Notes under the pieces: generated by a model
Database searches by the model: none
What the model was told of the DNA's origin: nothing
The model's input: the letters and a program-made list of their open reading frames with translations, nothing else
Shown: positions 1 to 6,506 of the stretch, one piece after another
Position numbering within the stretch: position 1 is the first letter of the stretch
How the letters are laid out: each line of letters opens with the position of its first letter
Source of the DNA: Candidatus Nealsoniibacteriota bacterium
GTDB lineage: Bacteria; Patescibacteriota; Minisyncoccia; Minisyncoccales; CSSED10-335
Reading direction: 5' to 3'
NCBI GenBank assembly: GCA_003557585.1
Contig: PWOE01000014.1
Coordinates: 1-9,765, forward strand
DNA length: 9,765 nt
Translations under genes and position numbers: made by a program

Positions 1-5
1 ATAAA

Positions 6-530
6 ATGACAGAGGGGCTTATTAAGATAGAAAGAATAGATTTGGAAGAAAATAATATAGATATTGATATTTCAATTGTTGAGAGAAAAGACCCTCGTTT
101 CCTTACTGCAGTTTTTGAGGAGATGATTATCGGAGGATTTGTAAAACAGAACGGAGAAGAATTAGGAAATTTTGAATTTACAGGGTGTTATCTTATTGAC
201 GATTATGATGTTGTTTTCGAGGTTAACTTTGATGGATTTTTAATTCCCGATACAAATAAAGTTCTCTTTTTAGTTGGGACAAAAGGTATTTGCTTTGAAA
301 GGGGATATTTAAAAGAAGATGTTTTTCTTATTGATGGATTAGATATTAGAGATAAAGAAGGACTTCCTTTACGCGCAATAGAAAAACACTACTTTTCAAG
401 AGAAGAGATAATTCCCGACTTTTATGGAGACAGAGCGGTTTCAAGCAAAGGAAGTATCTTTATTAGTCAGTATGGCAAAAGAGAGGATGATGTTTCTCCG
501 GCAGATGATGATTTAGTAGAACCGGACTAA
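6..530 (+). CDS. Hypothetical acidic protein, 174 aa
   Basis: I do not recognise this protein. It is soluble, acidic and rich in alternating hydrophobic residues typical of beta strands, with no signal peptide, membrane helix or obvious catalytic motif. The last 18 residues are strongly acidic (DDVSPADDDLVEPD) and look like a natural disordered tail. The ATG at 6 is the first available start, but only five bases precede it, so a longer N-terminus outside the window cannot be excluded. Its stop overlaps the 5' edge of the decayed hsdR reading frame, which is open from 512, so this gene ends right at a rearrangement junction. A link to defence is suggested only by neighbours. Confidence is for it being a real gene, not for a function. 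Confidence 0.6.
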   Translation: MTEGLIKIERIDLEENNIDIDISIVERKDPRFLTAVFEEMIIGGFVKQNGEELGNFEFTGCYLIDDYDVVFEVNFDGFLIPDTNKVLFLVGTKGICFERGYLKEDVFLIDGLDIRDKEGLPLRAIEKHYFSREEIIPDFYGDRAVSSKGSIFISQYGKREDDVSPADDDLVEPD

Positions 531-949
531 GTAAATTAATAGATGAATATAATATTGGCACTAAAAATGTAGAAGAATTCTTTGATGAATTAATGAATCT
601 TGCAAAGGACTTAAGCAAGGAAGAACAAAGAAGTATAGAGGAAAATTTATCAGAAGAAGAATTAGCTATTTTTGATCTTATAAAAAAAGACGACTTAAAT
701 CCGGAAGAAGAAGAGAAAGTAAAAAAAGTTGCCAAAGAGTTGTTGGAAAAACTTAAAGAAGAAAAGTTAGTGCTTGACTGGAGAAGAAGGCAGCAAACGA
801 GAGCAGGCGTGAAAATATTTATAAGGGATATGCTTTTTGACTATCTTCCTGAAAAATACGAAGACGCAGAGTGCAAAGATATTATGCAGCGAGTCTATTT
901 TCATATTTATGACAGCTACGCAGATATAAATAAAAACATTTACATTTAA
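512..949 (+). pseudogene. hsdR: C-terminal remnant of type I restriction endonuclease subunit HsdR
   Basis: The frame is open from 512 after two in-frame TGA codons and encodes about 145 residues. They match the extreme C-terminus of HsdR as I know it: SKLIDEYNIGTKNVEEFF, then LSEEELAIFDL, then EKLVLDWRRRQQTRAGVK, ending with a YFHIYDSYAD-type segment. In intact HsdR (about 800-1100 residues) this helical region binds the HsdM/HsdS methylase core and follows the nuclease and helicase motor domains, all absent here. No hsdM or hsdS is visible. An ATG at 593 could start a 118-residue product but has no ribosome binding site. The preserved reading frame suggests recent truncation or retention of a partner-binding fragment. 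Family assignment is strong; the pseudogene status is inferred from the missing domains. Confidence 0.82.
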
Positions 950-1059
950 AAACATGGGAATATTTAAAAAAGTTGATAATGAAGATTAGTAAAAATAATT
1001 AATCTGTAATAACTTCTGAAATTAACTTAGATTATTTATAATTTTAATAAAAACAGGTT

Positions 1060-1065
1060 TATAAT
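1060..1065 (+). promoter_or_regulatory. Possible -10 box upstream of the DUF262 nuclease gene
   Basis: A perfect TATAAT lies 31 bases before the ATG at 1096, within the very A+T-rich 146-base gap after the hsdR remnant. No good -35 hexamer sits 16-18 bases upstream, and another TATAAT occurs at 1037-1042, so chance is a serious alternative. The rest of the gap (950-1095) shows only an 11-codon ORF from 954 and no terminator. No Shine-Dalgarno sequence precedes 1096. Confidence 0.35.
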
Positions 1066-1095
1066 AGAAAGTAGTAATACATTTACATATATCAT

Positions 1096-3582
1096 ATGGA
1101 TATCCAAAAAATAAAAATTGAAAGTGATTATAAGCTGCCAGATCTTATACATGAAATAGAAAAGGGTGCGTTGCGAATACCGAGATTTCAACGTAAATTT
1201 GTATGGGAAAAATCAAAAGTAATAAAACTTCTAGATAGTATGTATAAAGAATTTCCTGTTGGGTCTTTCTTTTTTTGGACAGCTCCGAAAAAATACTACT
1301 TTTTTTATAGGGACATTGCAAAACTTAATCTTCCAAAGCCAGATAAATACAGCGAGATGTCTTTAATTATTGATGGGCAGCAAAGAGTTACTTCTCTTTA
1401 TGCAACAATAAAAGGATTAGACTTATATAAAAGAGATTACAGTAAAATTTGTTTTGATTTAGATAAAAAGTCTTTCATTGACAAAAGAGCGGACAACAAA
1501 AGATTTATTTCTCTCAAGAATTTGCTTTCTCAAGAGCATTTAGATATTTATAACGACTTAACTCCTGAACGCAAAAAGAATTTTCAAGAGTGCAGAAATA
1601 GACTCATTAATTATCCTTTCTCTGTAATTTATGTTCGTGGAAAAGAATTAGATGAGGTATGTGATATATTTGAAAGAATAAATCAAGGAGGAAGAAGACT
1701 AAGTTTATTTGATTTAATTTCTGCTAGCACATGGAGTACTAATTTTGACTTAAGAGATGAAGTTGAAAAAGAACAGAATAATTTTAAAGAGAAGTGCTTT
1801 GGTAAAATTGATAGTGAGATTTTTACTCAAACTCTATCTCTTATATCAAAAGGGCCTTGTACAAGATCATCACAGTTACAGTTAAGAAAAGAAGATATTG
1901 ATAATTACTGGGAAGATACTGTAAAAACAATAAGACAAGCAGTAGATTATTTGCGTAATAATCTTGGTGTAGTTCATTATTCTTTTATTCCTTATAGAGG
2001 GATGATAAGTTTGGTGGCTTATCTTTTTTGGAAAAATGATAAAAAAAGTCTATCTAACAGGCAGGCAGATTTACTTTCAACATGGTTCTGGAATGCAACT
2101 TTCTCTGAGAGATATAGTGCATCCACCTTAACTCAAATGACTGAAGATAAAAAAATATTTGATAAAATTGCACTAGAAAAAGACGTAAAGGTAAGCTTCC
2201 AGTTTTCTTTAGATATTGACTCTTTGATCAAAGTAAGAATGTACAGAAAGTCTGCTATCAAAAGTGGGGTGTTGTGCTTGCTAGCGACAAAAAGACCACG
2301 CCACCTTAAAAATAACTCATTACTCTCGTTAGGTGATGGTTATTACTCTGAATTAAATAGCTCTGAAAAACACCATATCTTTCCTAAAGCATTTTTGAAA
2401 AAAGAAGGTTTCTCAGAAGCAGAAATTCACTCTCTCCCCAATTTTTGCTTCTTACCAGCTGAACTCAATAAAGAGATATCTAAAAAAAATCCTAGTGATT
2501 ATTTTAAGAAGCTTGAAGAAGAAAACTCTGACTTTAGGCATACTCTAAGAACACATTTGATAGAATATGATAAATCTATAGAAAGAGATGAATATTTGTT
2601 TTTCCTCGGGTCAAGAGCAAAAAATATCTTAGATGAAATTTATAAAGTTTCTGGAACAAAAATAAGCAGGGTGGTTGAAGAAGGAGACAGTAAATTAATA
2701 GATGAAACAGAAAGGCAGATTAGAGATATGATAGATCAAAAGGTAAACGTAGATAATCATGCTAATTGGGAAGAGAGAATTCCAAGAGATATTTTAGACG
2801 GGATAAAAAGGAGAGCGGATGATTATATAAAAAGAAACCCTTCTAAAGAATTATCCGAATTTTCGCCTAGGGAGTTGATAGATTTTTGTGACTTAATGGA
2901 TTATCCAAAAATAATATTAGTTAACTGGGGAATATTTAAGTCTTTTTTTCGATCAAAAAGTGAAGTTGAGAAGAAATTTATTAATTTGAAAGAATATAGA
3001 AACGCAGTCAAACATAATCGTGAAATACCATCATTTGTTAAAAAAGAAGGAGAGGCGGCAATAGAATGGCTTTCAATAATATTAAATAATGAAAGAAATA
3101 GAAGAGACAAAGTAAAGGAAAAGAAAAAGGGTGAAAAAACAAGCCTTCAAAAAGAATATTTATCTTTTTTTAATGAATTAAAAGACAGAATGGAGGTCTT
3201 CTTCCCAAATAAAAAAATAAAACCTTATGCAAGATCTTATTGTCAAATATCATCATCAGTAGCGAATATTCATTTTGAGTGGCTGTTTTGTCGAAAACCT
3301 CGGAAAACCTTTCAGATTGCCTTACATGCAGAAAGCAGAGACAAAGATTATAATCAAAGGGTGATAGATAAAATGGAAAGACTTAAAGAAAAACTGGAAA
3401 GAGATATTAATGAAAAGGTTATTTTTGAAAGAGATTGGGGGAAAAAATGGAGTAGAATGTATATTCAAAAAGAAAATAGCGAAAAAAATGAAGAGCTTAA
3501 AAGATGGGCTGTTGATAAAATGAAAATAATGATCGATATTCTAGATCCCGAACTTAAAAAAATTGCTATCGTTCGCGAATGA
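1096..3582 (+). CDS. Multidomain DUF262/DUF1524 nuclease with HEPN-like and DUF4268-like C-terminal domains
   Basis: This is an 828-residue probable defence nuclease related to GmrSD-type enzymes. Residues about 10-215 form a DUF262 (ParB/Srx-like, nucleotide-binding) domain: RIPRFQRKFVW at 27-37, IDGQQR at 92-97, and FERINQGGRRLS at 192-203. Residues about 380-475 form a DUF1524 HNH-type domain with HHIFPK at 426-431 and the usual downstream LPNFCFLPAELN...NPSDYF pattern. Residues about 540-665 are helical and contain RNAVKH at 635-640, the RNxxxH signature of HEPN ribonucleases, in a context recalling Swt1-type HEPN domains. Residues about 685-820 resemble DUF4268 (SYCQISSSVANIHFEW ... DWGKKWSRMYI). 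Known GmrSD enzymes cut modified phage DNA using NTPs; that function here is inferred. The key DUF262 and HNH residues are present and there is no frameshift. The gene appears more A+T-rich than those near 6500-7300. The ATG at 1096 fits the domain start. Confidence 0.88.
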   Translation: MDIQKIKIESDYKLPDLIHEIEKGALRIPRFQRKFVWEKSKVIKLLDSMYKEFPVGSFFFWTAPKKYYFFYRDIAKLNLPKPDKYSEMSLIIDGQQRVTSLYATIKGLDLYKRDYSKICFDLDKKSFIDKRADNKRFISLKNLLSQEHLDIYNDLTPERKKNFQECRNRLINYPFSVIYVRGKELDEVCDIFERINQGGRRLSLFDLISASTWSTNFDLRDEVEKEQNNFKEKCFGKIDSEIFTQTLSLISKGPCTRSSQLQLRKEDIDNYWEDTVKTIRQAVDYLRNNLGVVHYSFIPYRGMISLVAYLFWKNDKKSLSNRQADLLSTWFWNATFSERYSASTLTQMTEDKKIFDKIALEKDVKVSFQFSLDIDSLIKVRMYRKSAIKSGVLCLLATKRPRHLKNNSLLSLGDGYYSELNSSEKHHIFPKAFLKKEGFSEAEIHSLPNFCFLPAELNKEISKKNPSDYFKKLEEENSDFRHTLRTHLIEYDKSIERDEYLFFLGSRAKNILDEIYKVSGTKISRVVEEGDSKLIDETERQIRDMIDQKVNVDNHANWEERIPRDILDGIKRRADDYIKRNPSKELSEFSPRELIDFCDLMDYPKIILVNWGIFKSFFRSKSEVEKKFINLKEYRNAVKHNREIPSFVKKEGEAAIEWLSIILNNERNRRDKVKEKKKGEKTSLQKEYLSFFNELKDRMEVFFPNKKIKPYARSYCQISSSVANIHFEWLFCRKPRKTFQIALHAESRDKDYNQRVIDKMERLKEKLERDINEKVIFERDWGKKWSRMYIQKENSEKNEELKRWAVDKMKIMIDILDPELKKIAIVRE

Positions 3583-3606
3583 CATAACAAGCCCCTTTTA
3601 TGAATA

Positions 3607-3629
3607 TTGTGAACTTCCGAGGTCAACAA
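3607..3629 (+). repeat. Dispersed 3'-UTR palindrome, copy A
   Basis: This copy reads TTGTGAACTT, loop CCG, AGGTCAACAA and lies 25 bases after the DUF262 nuclease stop. It differs from the consensus left arm (TTGTGGACCT) at two positions, but still folds with one G-U wobble and two mismatches. It is in the forward (majority) orientation. No T-run follows, so it is not a standard intrinsic terminator. Confidence 0.8.
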
Positions 3630-3651
3630 AACAGAAAAATTAAACAAAAAT

Positions 3652-4125
3652 ATGAAACAAGATTTTACGAAGAATTTTATCAAAGGAAAAATAGGGGAGA
3701 TTATTTTTGACCAAATGTTTAGAGAAGAGGGGAGGTTTACGGTTATTCCTTTTGGATATGATAGAACTCTTCCCGAACTTGCACAGTATGCAAAGGAAGC
3801 GGAGTATCAGCAAGTAATTGATAATATAAGAAGCGCCCCGGATTTTGCAATTGTCTCTAAAGATAAGAAACAAGTCTTTCTTATTGAGGTAAAATATAGA
3901 AGTAGGATAGATATGGAAGAGTTAAAGGAAGTAGCACAAAAAATTGAAGAGAAGTGGCATTTGGTTTGGATGTTTGTTTGTACGCCTGAAAAGTTTTATT
4001 TCAACCGGACAAATATAATAACTGAGAAAGACATGCTTTATTCGCTTTCTGAGAGTTGGATATGTAAAGAAAATCAAGAAAAATATCTAAAACTTTTAAA
4101 TGAGTTTATAAATCAAAAACAATAA
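3652..4125 (+). CDS. PD-(D/E)XK nuclease-like protein, 157 aa
   Basis: This is a small protein with the signature spacing of PD-(D/E)XK nucleases. It has an N-terminal helix with KGKIGE (catalytic-helix acid E16), then PDF with D64, then FLIEVKYR with E79 and K81. The core order alpha-beta-beta-beta-alpha is plausible, and 157 residues is about the size of a bare nuclease fold. Such proteins include restriction endonucleases, resolvases and VRR/NERD-like nucleases; the exact family is not clear to me. It follows the DUF262 nuclease by 69 bases, with repeat copy A between them, and is followed 18 bases later by a superinfection-immunity-type gene. A defence role is therefore reasonable but inferred. 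No Shine-Dalgarno sequence is visible; the ATG at 3652 places the conserved helix right at the N-terminus. Confidence 0.75.
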   Translation: MKQDFTKNFIKGKIGEIIFDQMFREEGRFTVIPFGYDRTLPELAQYAKEAEYQQVIDNIRSAPDFAIVSKDKKQVFLIEVKYRSRIDMEELKEVAQKIEEKWHLVWMFVCTPEKFYFNRTNIITEKDMLYSLSESWICKENQEKYLKLLNEFINQKQ

Positions 4126-4143
4126 TCTAAATAATTCAAGAAA

Positions 4144-4392
4144 ATGGATAACAATATTTTAGTTCTTATCGCTGTTTTTGTATTAATAATTTATTTTTCC
4201 CCCTCGATTATTGCAATTTCCAGAAAGAAAAGAAATGCTTCGGCAATTTTTGCCTTGAACCTCTTCTTGGGCTGGTCTTTTTTGGGATGGGTAATTTCTT
4301 TGGTTTGGGCCCTTACAAAAGACAGTATTCAGATAAACATTGAGAAAAAAAAGAAGGAAAAACCAGAGCAGGTTTACCAAGGGAAAAAATAA
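4144..4392 (+). CDS. Superinfection immunity family membrane protein, 82 aa
   Basis: This two-helix membrane protein matches the family founded on T4 Imm-type superinfection immunity proteins. The first helix is at about residues 4-24 (ILVLIAVFVLIIYFSPSIIA), followed by a basic turn SRKKRNASAIFALNLFLGW and a second helix at about 33-57 ending in SLVWALTKDS. The PSIIAxxRKKRNAxAIFxLNLFLGW block is the recognisable family core. The tail is Lys/Glu-rich. In phage T4, Imm blocks DNA injection by superinfecting phages; chromosomal homologues are widespread and often annotated only by similarity, so a defence function here is uncertain. It lies 18 bases after the PD-(D/E)XK gene and is probably co-transcribed with it. 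Confidence 0.8.
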   Translation: MDNNILVLIAVFVLIIYFSPSIIAISRKKRNASAIFALNLFLGWSFLGWVISLVWALTKDSIQINIEKKKKEKPEQVYQGKK

Positions 4393-4414
4393 GGGTATAG
4401 TTAAATTTAGAATC

Positions 4415-4840
4415 ATGCAACAGGACTTTTCACGGTTTCTGATCAAAAAATATAAATATTGGTCGGTCTATATTTATAAAAACCAAACCTATCTTGGAAG
4501 ATGTTATATTTGGTGCAACAGAGAGAACGCCCATGATTTGGTAGAAATTACGGAAGAAGAACGAAAAGAACTTTTTATTGTTTTAGTAGATTTAAAAAAA
4601 TCCCTTACAGATCTATTTTCTCCTGATTTATTTAACTATGCTTTCCTTGGAAATAAAACAAGACATTTGCATGGACATATTATTCCTCGTTACAAGAAAC
4701 CAAGAAAATTTAAGGGGATAACTTTTGAAGATAATTCTTGGGGAGAAAGATACGACTCAGACGATAGCTTTAATATTTCTAAAGAAGTTCTCTTTAAAAT
4801 AAAAGGAAAAATAAGGGAATCATTAAAGCAGAAAAACTGA
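4415..4840 (+). CDS. HIT-family nucleotide hydrolase/transferase-like protein
   Basis: Counting from the ATG at 4415, the 141-residue protein has the histidine triad HLHGHII at residues 84-90 (H84, H86, H88), followed by PRY, as in HIT enzymes. These act on the alpha-phosphate of nucleotides such as AMP-lysine, Ap4A or AMP-amine substrates in the cytoplasm. The N-terminal half carries the expected WSVYIYKNQTYLGRCYIWCNRE strand region and a helix before the triad. The frame opens earlier, at 4340, but that start would overlap the preceding gene by 53 bases and add a Lys/Arg-rich stretch with no family counterpart, so 4415 is preferred. There is no good ribosome binding site. The substrate is not predictable. 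Confidence 0.85.
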   Translation: MQQDFSRFLIKKYKYWSVYIYKNQTYLGRCYIWCNRENAHDLVEITEEERKELFIVLVDLKKSLTDLFSPDLFNYAFLGNKTRHLHGHIIPRYKKPRKFKGITFEDNSWGERYDSDDSFNISKEVLFKIKGKIRESLKQKN

Positions 4841-4880
4841 AAAAATCTCAATATTTGAATAAAACTCAGAAAAGCAAGGG

Positions 4881-4993
4881 GTATAGAGGTATAGGGGACA
4901 GGCCATGTCGCTCGCGAGCGACATGGCATGTCTCAAATGAACGGGGAATTTGGCCCCATACAATTCTATACGGGACACGGCGGGGAATTTGGC
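4881..4993. repeat. G+C-rich REP/MITE-like palindromic element
   Basis: About 113 bases stand out from the A+T-rich surroundings and have nested symmetry. GTATAG...GGGG at 4881-4897 is mirrored imperfectly by CCCC...CTATAC at 4954-4971. TATAgGGGACA at 4890-4900 recurs as TATAcGGGACA at 4967-4977. CGGGGAATTTGGC occurs twice exactly, at 4942-4954 and 4981-4993. A long perfect palindrome sits inside. Such architecture is typical of REP sequences mobilised in trans by Y1-type (RAYT/IS200-like) transposases, or of small non-autonomous elements. No transposase gene is present here. An ORF can be read across it but its protein resembles nothing. Confidence 0.65.
4895..4934. repeat. Long hairpin with a perfect 26-base palindrome
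   Basis: GCCATGTCGCTCG at 4902-4914 is followed directly by its exact reverse complement to 4927, centred on CTCG/CGAG. After a single G/A mismatch (4901/4928) the stem continues with GGGACA (4895-4900) against TGTCTC (4929-4934), with one G-U wobble. Pairing is equally good in DNA or RNA on either strand. No T-run follows, so it is not a typical intrinsic terminator. It forms the core of the REP/MITE-like element. Confidence 0.9.
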
Positions 4994-5020
4994 TTTTTAT
5001 GAAATATAGAGAATTAATAT

Positions 5021-5041
5021 TGTTGACTTCAGGGGTTAACA
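5021..5041 (-). repeat. Dispersed palindrome, copy B (inverted, diverged)
   Basis: On the minus strand this reads TGTTAACCCC, TG, AAGTCAACA, matching the consensus of the other copies at most positions, especially the GTCAACA arm. It is the only clear copy in reverse orientation and the only one placed just before a start codon (10 bases before the yggU-like ATG) rather than just after a stop. Several stem pairs are lost, so it may be an old copy. Confidence 0.55.
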
Positions 5042-5050
5042 GAAAGAAAG

Positions 5051-5308
5051 ATGAAAATTTTTGTTAAAGTAAAACCTAATACTTCTCAAGAGAAAATAGC
5101 ACAAAAAGATAAAAGGCATTTTGAAGTTTGGGTTAAAGAACCGGCAATTGAGCATAAAGCCAATAAAGTCGCACTAAAAATTATATCTAAATATTTTAAT
5201 ATTCCTTTGTCGGAAATAAAAATTATTTCCGGCTCGAAAAGTAAGGAGAAAATTATTCAAATTAATAGAGATTTATTTATTTGTGGACATCCGAAGTCAA
5301 CAAGATAA
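5051..5308 (+). CDS. yggU: DUF167/YggU (UPF0235) family protein with repeat-derived C-terminus
   Basis: This 85-residue protein matches the DUF167/YggU family throughout its first 73 residues. It has MKIFVKVKPNTSQEKI, then HFEVWVKEPAIEHKANKVALKIISKYFNIP, then EIKIISGSKSKEKIIQI, the order of strands and helices in this small alpha/beta fold. The family's function is unknown. The final residues (about ICGHPKSTR) are encoded by copy C of the dispersed palindrome, so the original C-terminus was probably altered when that repeat arrived. AAAG-rich sequence precedes the ATG but there is no strong ribosome binding site. Upstream lie repeat copy B and the REP-like element, so it is separated from the HIT gene by 210 bases. 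Confidence 0.88.
   Translation: MKIFVKVKPNTSQEKIAQKDKRHFEVWVKEPAIEHKANKVALKIISKYFNIPLSEIKIISGSKSKEKIIQINRDLFICGHPKSTR
5281..5303 (+). repeat. Dispersed palindrome, copy C, inside the yggU-like 3' end
   Basis: This copy reads TTGTGGACAT, loop CCG, AAGTCAACAA. It overlaps the last codons of the DUF167 gene, whose TAA lies three bases after the repeat, and it lies 12 bases before the hydrolase ATG. One stem pair is an A/A mismatch. It is in the forward orientation, like copies A, D, E and F. Confidence 0.85.
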
Positions 5309-5315
5309 AAATGTT

Positions 5316-6239
5316 ATGAGTAATATAGATATAATTTATATAAGAACAGCAGATAAGCTGGAGTTGCAAGGTGTTCACTATATTCCGAAAGAGAAAGATG
5401 TTTGTGTTCTAATGACTCATGGCACGAACGAAAATTTTGTTGAGAACAAGTGGGCCAATGTTGTGGGAAGGAAATTAAGCAAAAACGGCATTGGTTTTGT
5501 TTATGGCCACAACAGGGGCTATAGTCATATTAATGATATTGCTACTGATGAGCTTGAAGAGGATGGAGGTTATGAAAGAGAACGAATTGGTACAACCTAT
5601 GAGAGGTTTGCCGATTGCGTCTATGATGTTGAAGGATGGTTAAATAAGGTTCGCGAGTTAAACTATAAGAAGATTTTCCTTTTGGGATATAGTTTGGGAT
5701 GTAACAAAAACATCTATTATCTGCATCGTCATAAGCAGAAAGATATTGCCGGAATTATTTTAATTTCTCCTCCCGATATGGTAGGTCTGGCTAAAATTCC
5801 GGAATATCAGCCTAACTACCAAGATCTTCTTGAAGAGGCAAAGAAAAATATGAAATTAGGTGAGCCTAGAAAATTACTTTCAACTTTAGTATGGGATTGG
5901 AAAATCTTAAGTTCACAAACATTTCTTGATCTATTCGAAGAAGGCGGACCAGCGGACAACTTACCGGTTTTGAAGAATCCTGAAAGATTTGTTGAGCTAT
6001 CATCAATTAATGTTCCAATTCTTACAACTATGGGGGAGTATGATAATATAGCGATAAAAACACTACAGGAAGATATGGAATTAATAGAATCTAAGGCAAT
6101 CAGCTGCCCCTCTTTTACAAAGCGGTTTATTATGGGTAGTAATCATTTTTACGAAAGGCAAGAGGAATCACTCGCGGATTCTATTTTAGATTGGGTTAAA
6201 GAGCAGTTAAAAATGAAACCAGAGGATTTTTCTAGATAA
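5316..6239 (+). CDS. Alpha/beta hydrolase family protein (DUF1749/SidJ-like)
   Basis: Counted from the ATG at 5316, this 307-residue protein is a cytoplasmic serine hydrolase with no signal peptide. The nucleophile elbow is GYSLG at 124-128 (S126), HG at 35-36 fits the oxyanion-hole strand, EYDN holds the probable acid D243, and SNHFY holds the probable base H277. The N-terminal pattern (TADKLELQGVHY, VLMTHGTNENF, FVYGHNRGYS) and the insert around 160-215 recall DUF1749 proteins, related to fungal SidJ siderophore esterases. The substrate cannot be inferred. The frame is open from 5283, but those extra codons fall in repeat copy C and would overlap the preceding gene, so 5316 is preferred. 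It ends with a TAA before a 267-base gap. Confidence 0.85.
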   Translation: MSNIDIIYIRTADKLELQGVHYIPKEKDVCVLMTHGTNENFVENKWANVVGRKLSKNGIGFVYGHNRGYSHINDIATDELEEDGGYERERIGTTYERFADCVYDVEGWLNKVRELNYKKIFLLGYSLGCNKNIYYLHRHKQKDIAGIILISPPDMVGLAKIPEYQPNYQDLLEEAKKNMKLGEPRKLLSTLVWDWKILSSQTFLDLFEEGGPADNLPVLKNPERFVELSSINVPILTTMGEYDNIAIKTLQEDMELIESKAISCPSFTKRFIMGSNHFYERQEESLADSILDWVKEQLKMKPEDFSR

Positions 6240-6284
6240 TCAATCTTGAAAACACCTAAAACTCTTAAATGAATCTATAAAAAA

Positions 6285-6386
6285 ATGAAAAGGGTTGAGT
6301 TTTTTCCATACAGTGAAAATTTTCCTGTTATTTTCTCAAAAAAGAAAAAAGAAAGCATGGCAGCCCGGATGGGAATATGTTGTTAA
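6285..6386 (+). pseudogene. Possible N-terminal remnant of a GrpB-like protein
   Basis: A 33-codon ORF reads KRVEFFPYSENFPVIFSKKKKESMAARMG and stops at TAA. The VEFFPYSENFPVIF stretch resembles the beginning of GrpB/UPF0157 (nucleotidyltransferase-fold) proteins, which start with a pattern like VxxxPYxxxWPxxFxxEKxxI. Nothing downstream continues the family, so this would be a severed stub. The match is short and from memory; a chance ORF is a real alternative. Confidence 0.3.
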
Positions 6387-6435
6387 ATAGAATGAACTTG
6401 ACAAAATTAAGAAGAGAGACTAAGCGGGATTTTTG

Positions 6436-6463
6436 TTGACAGACCGGGAGTATCTGGTAAAAA
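6436..6463 (+). promoter_or_regulatory. Candidate promoter for the membrane-anchored protein gene
   Basis: A perfect TTGACA at 6436-6441 is followed after 16 bases by TAAAAA (6458-6463), 43 bases before the ATG at 6507. A second perfect TTGACA lies at 6398-6403 with a poor -10 (TAAGCG) 17 bases downstream. The 5' part, TGTTGAC, also resembles the inverted arm of the dispersed palindrome, so this could instead be a decayed repeat copy. Confidence 0.4.
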
Positions 6464-6506
6464 TAGAATGTAAGGGTCATAAACAAACAATTAATCTATT
6501 TTAGAT

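Noticed and set aside
463..735. Minus-strand frame opposite the hsdR remnant
   Set aside because: Ser/Phe-rich translation typical of the antisense of A+T-rich, Glu/Lys-rich coding sequence; the + strand has a clear family match. The other minus-strand frames (for example 8501-8824 and 2901-3110) fail for the same reason.
4340..4414. Longer N-terminus for the HIT protein
   Set aside because: It overlaps the preceding gene by 53 bases and adds only Lys/Arg-rich residues read from the other frame of that gene's tail; the HIT domain fits the ATG at 4415.
4855..5067. A 70-codon reading frame on the + strand starting at TTG
   Set aside because: It runs through the palindromic REP-like element and overlaps the yggU-like start; its protein is low in any recognisable pattern and simply reflects lack of stops in G+C-rich repeat DNA.
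5283..5315. Earlier start for the alpha/beta hydrolase
   Set aside because: The extra codons lie inside repeat copy C and overlap the previous gene; the fold begins just after the ATG at 5316.
6398..6426. Promoter from TTGACA at 6398 with TAAGCG 17 bases on
   Set aside because: The -10 is poor and the second TTGACA at 6436 is better placed for the gene at 6507; kept only as a side note.
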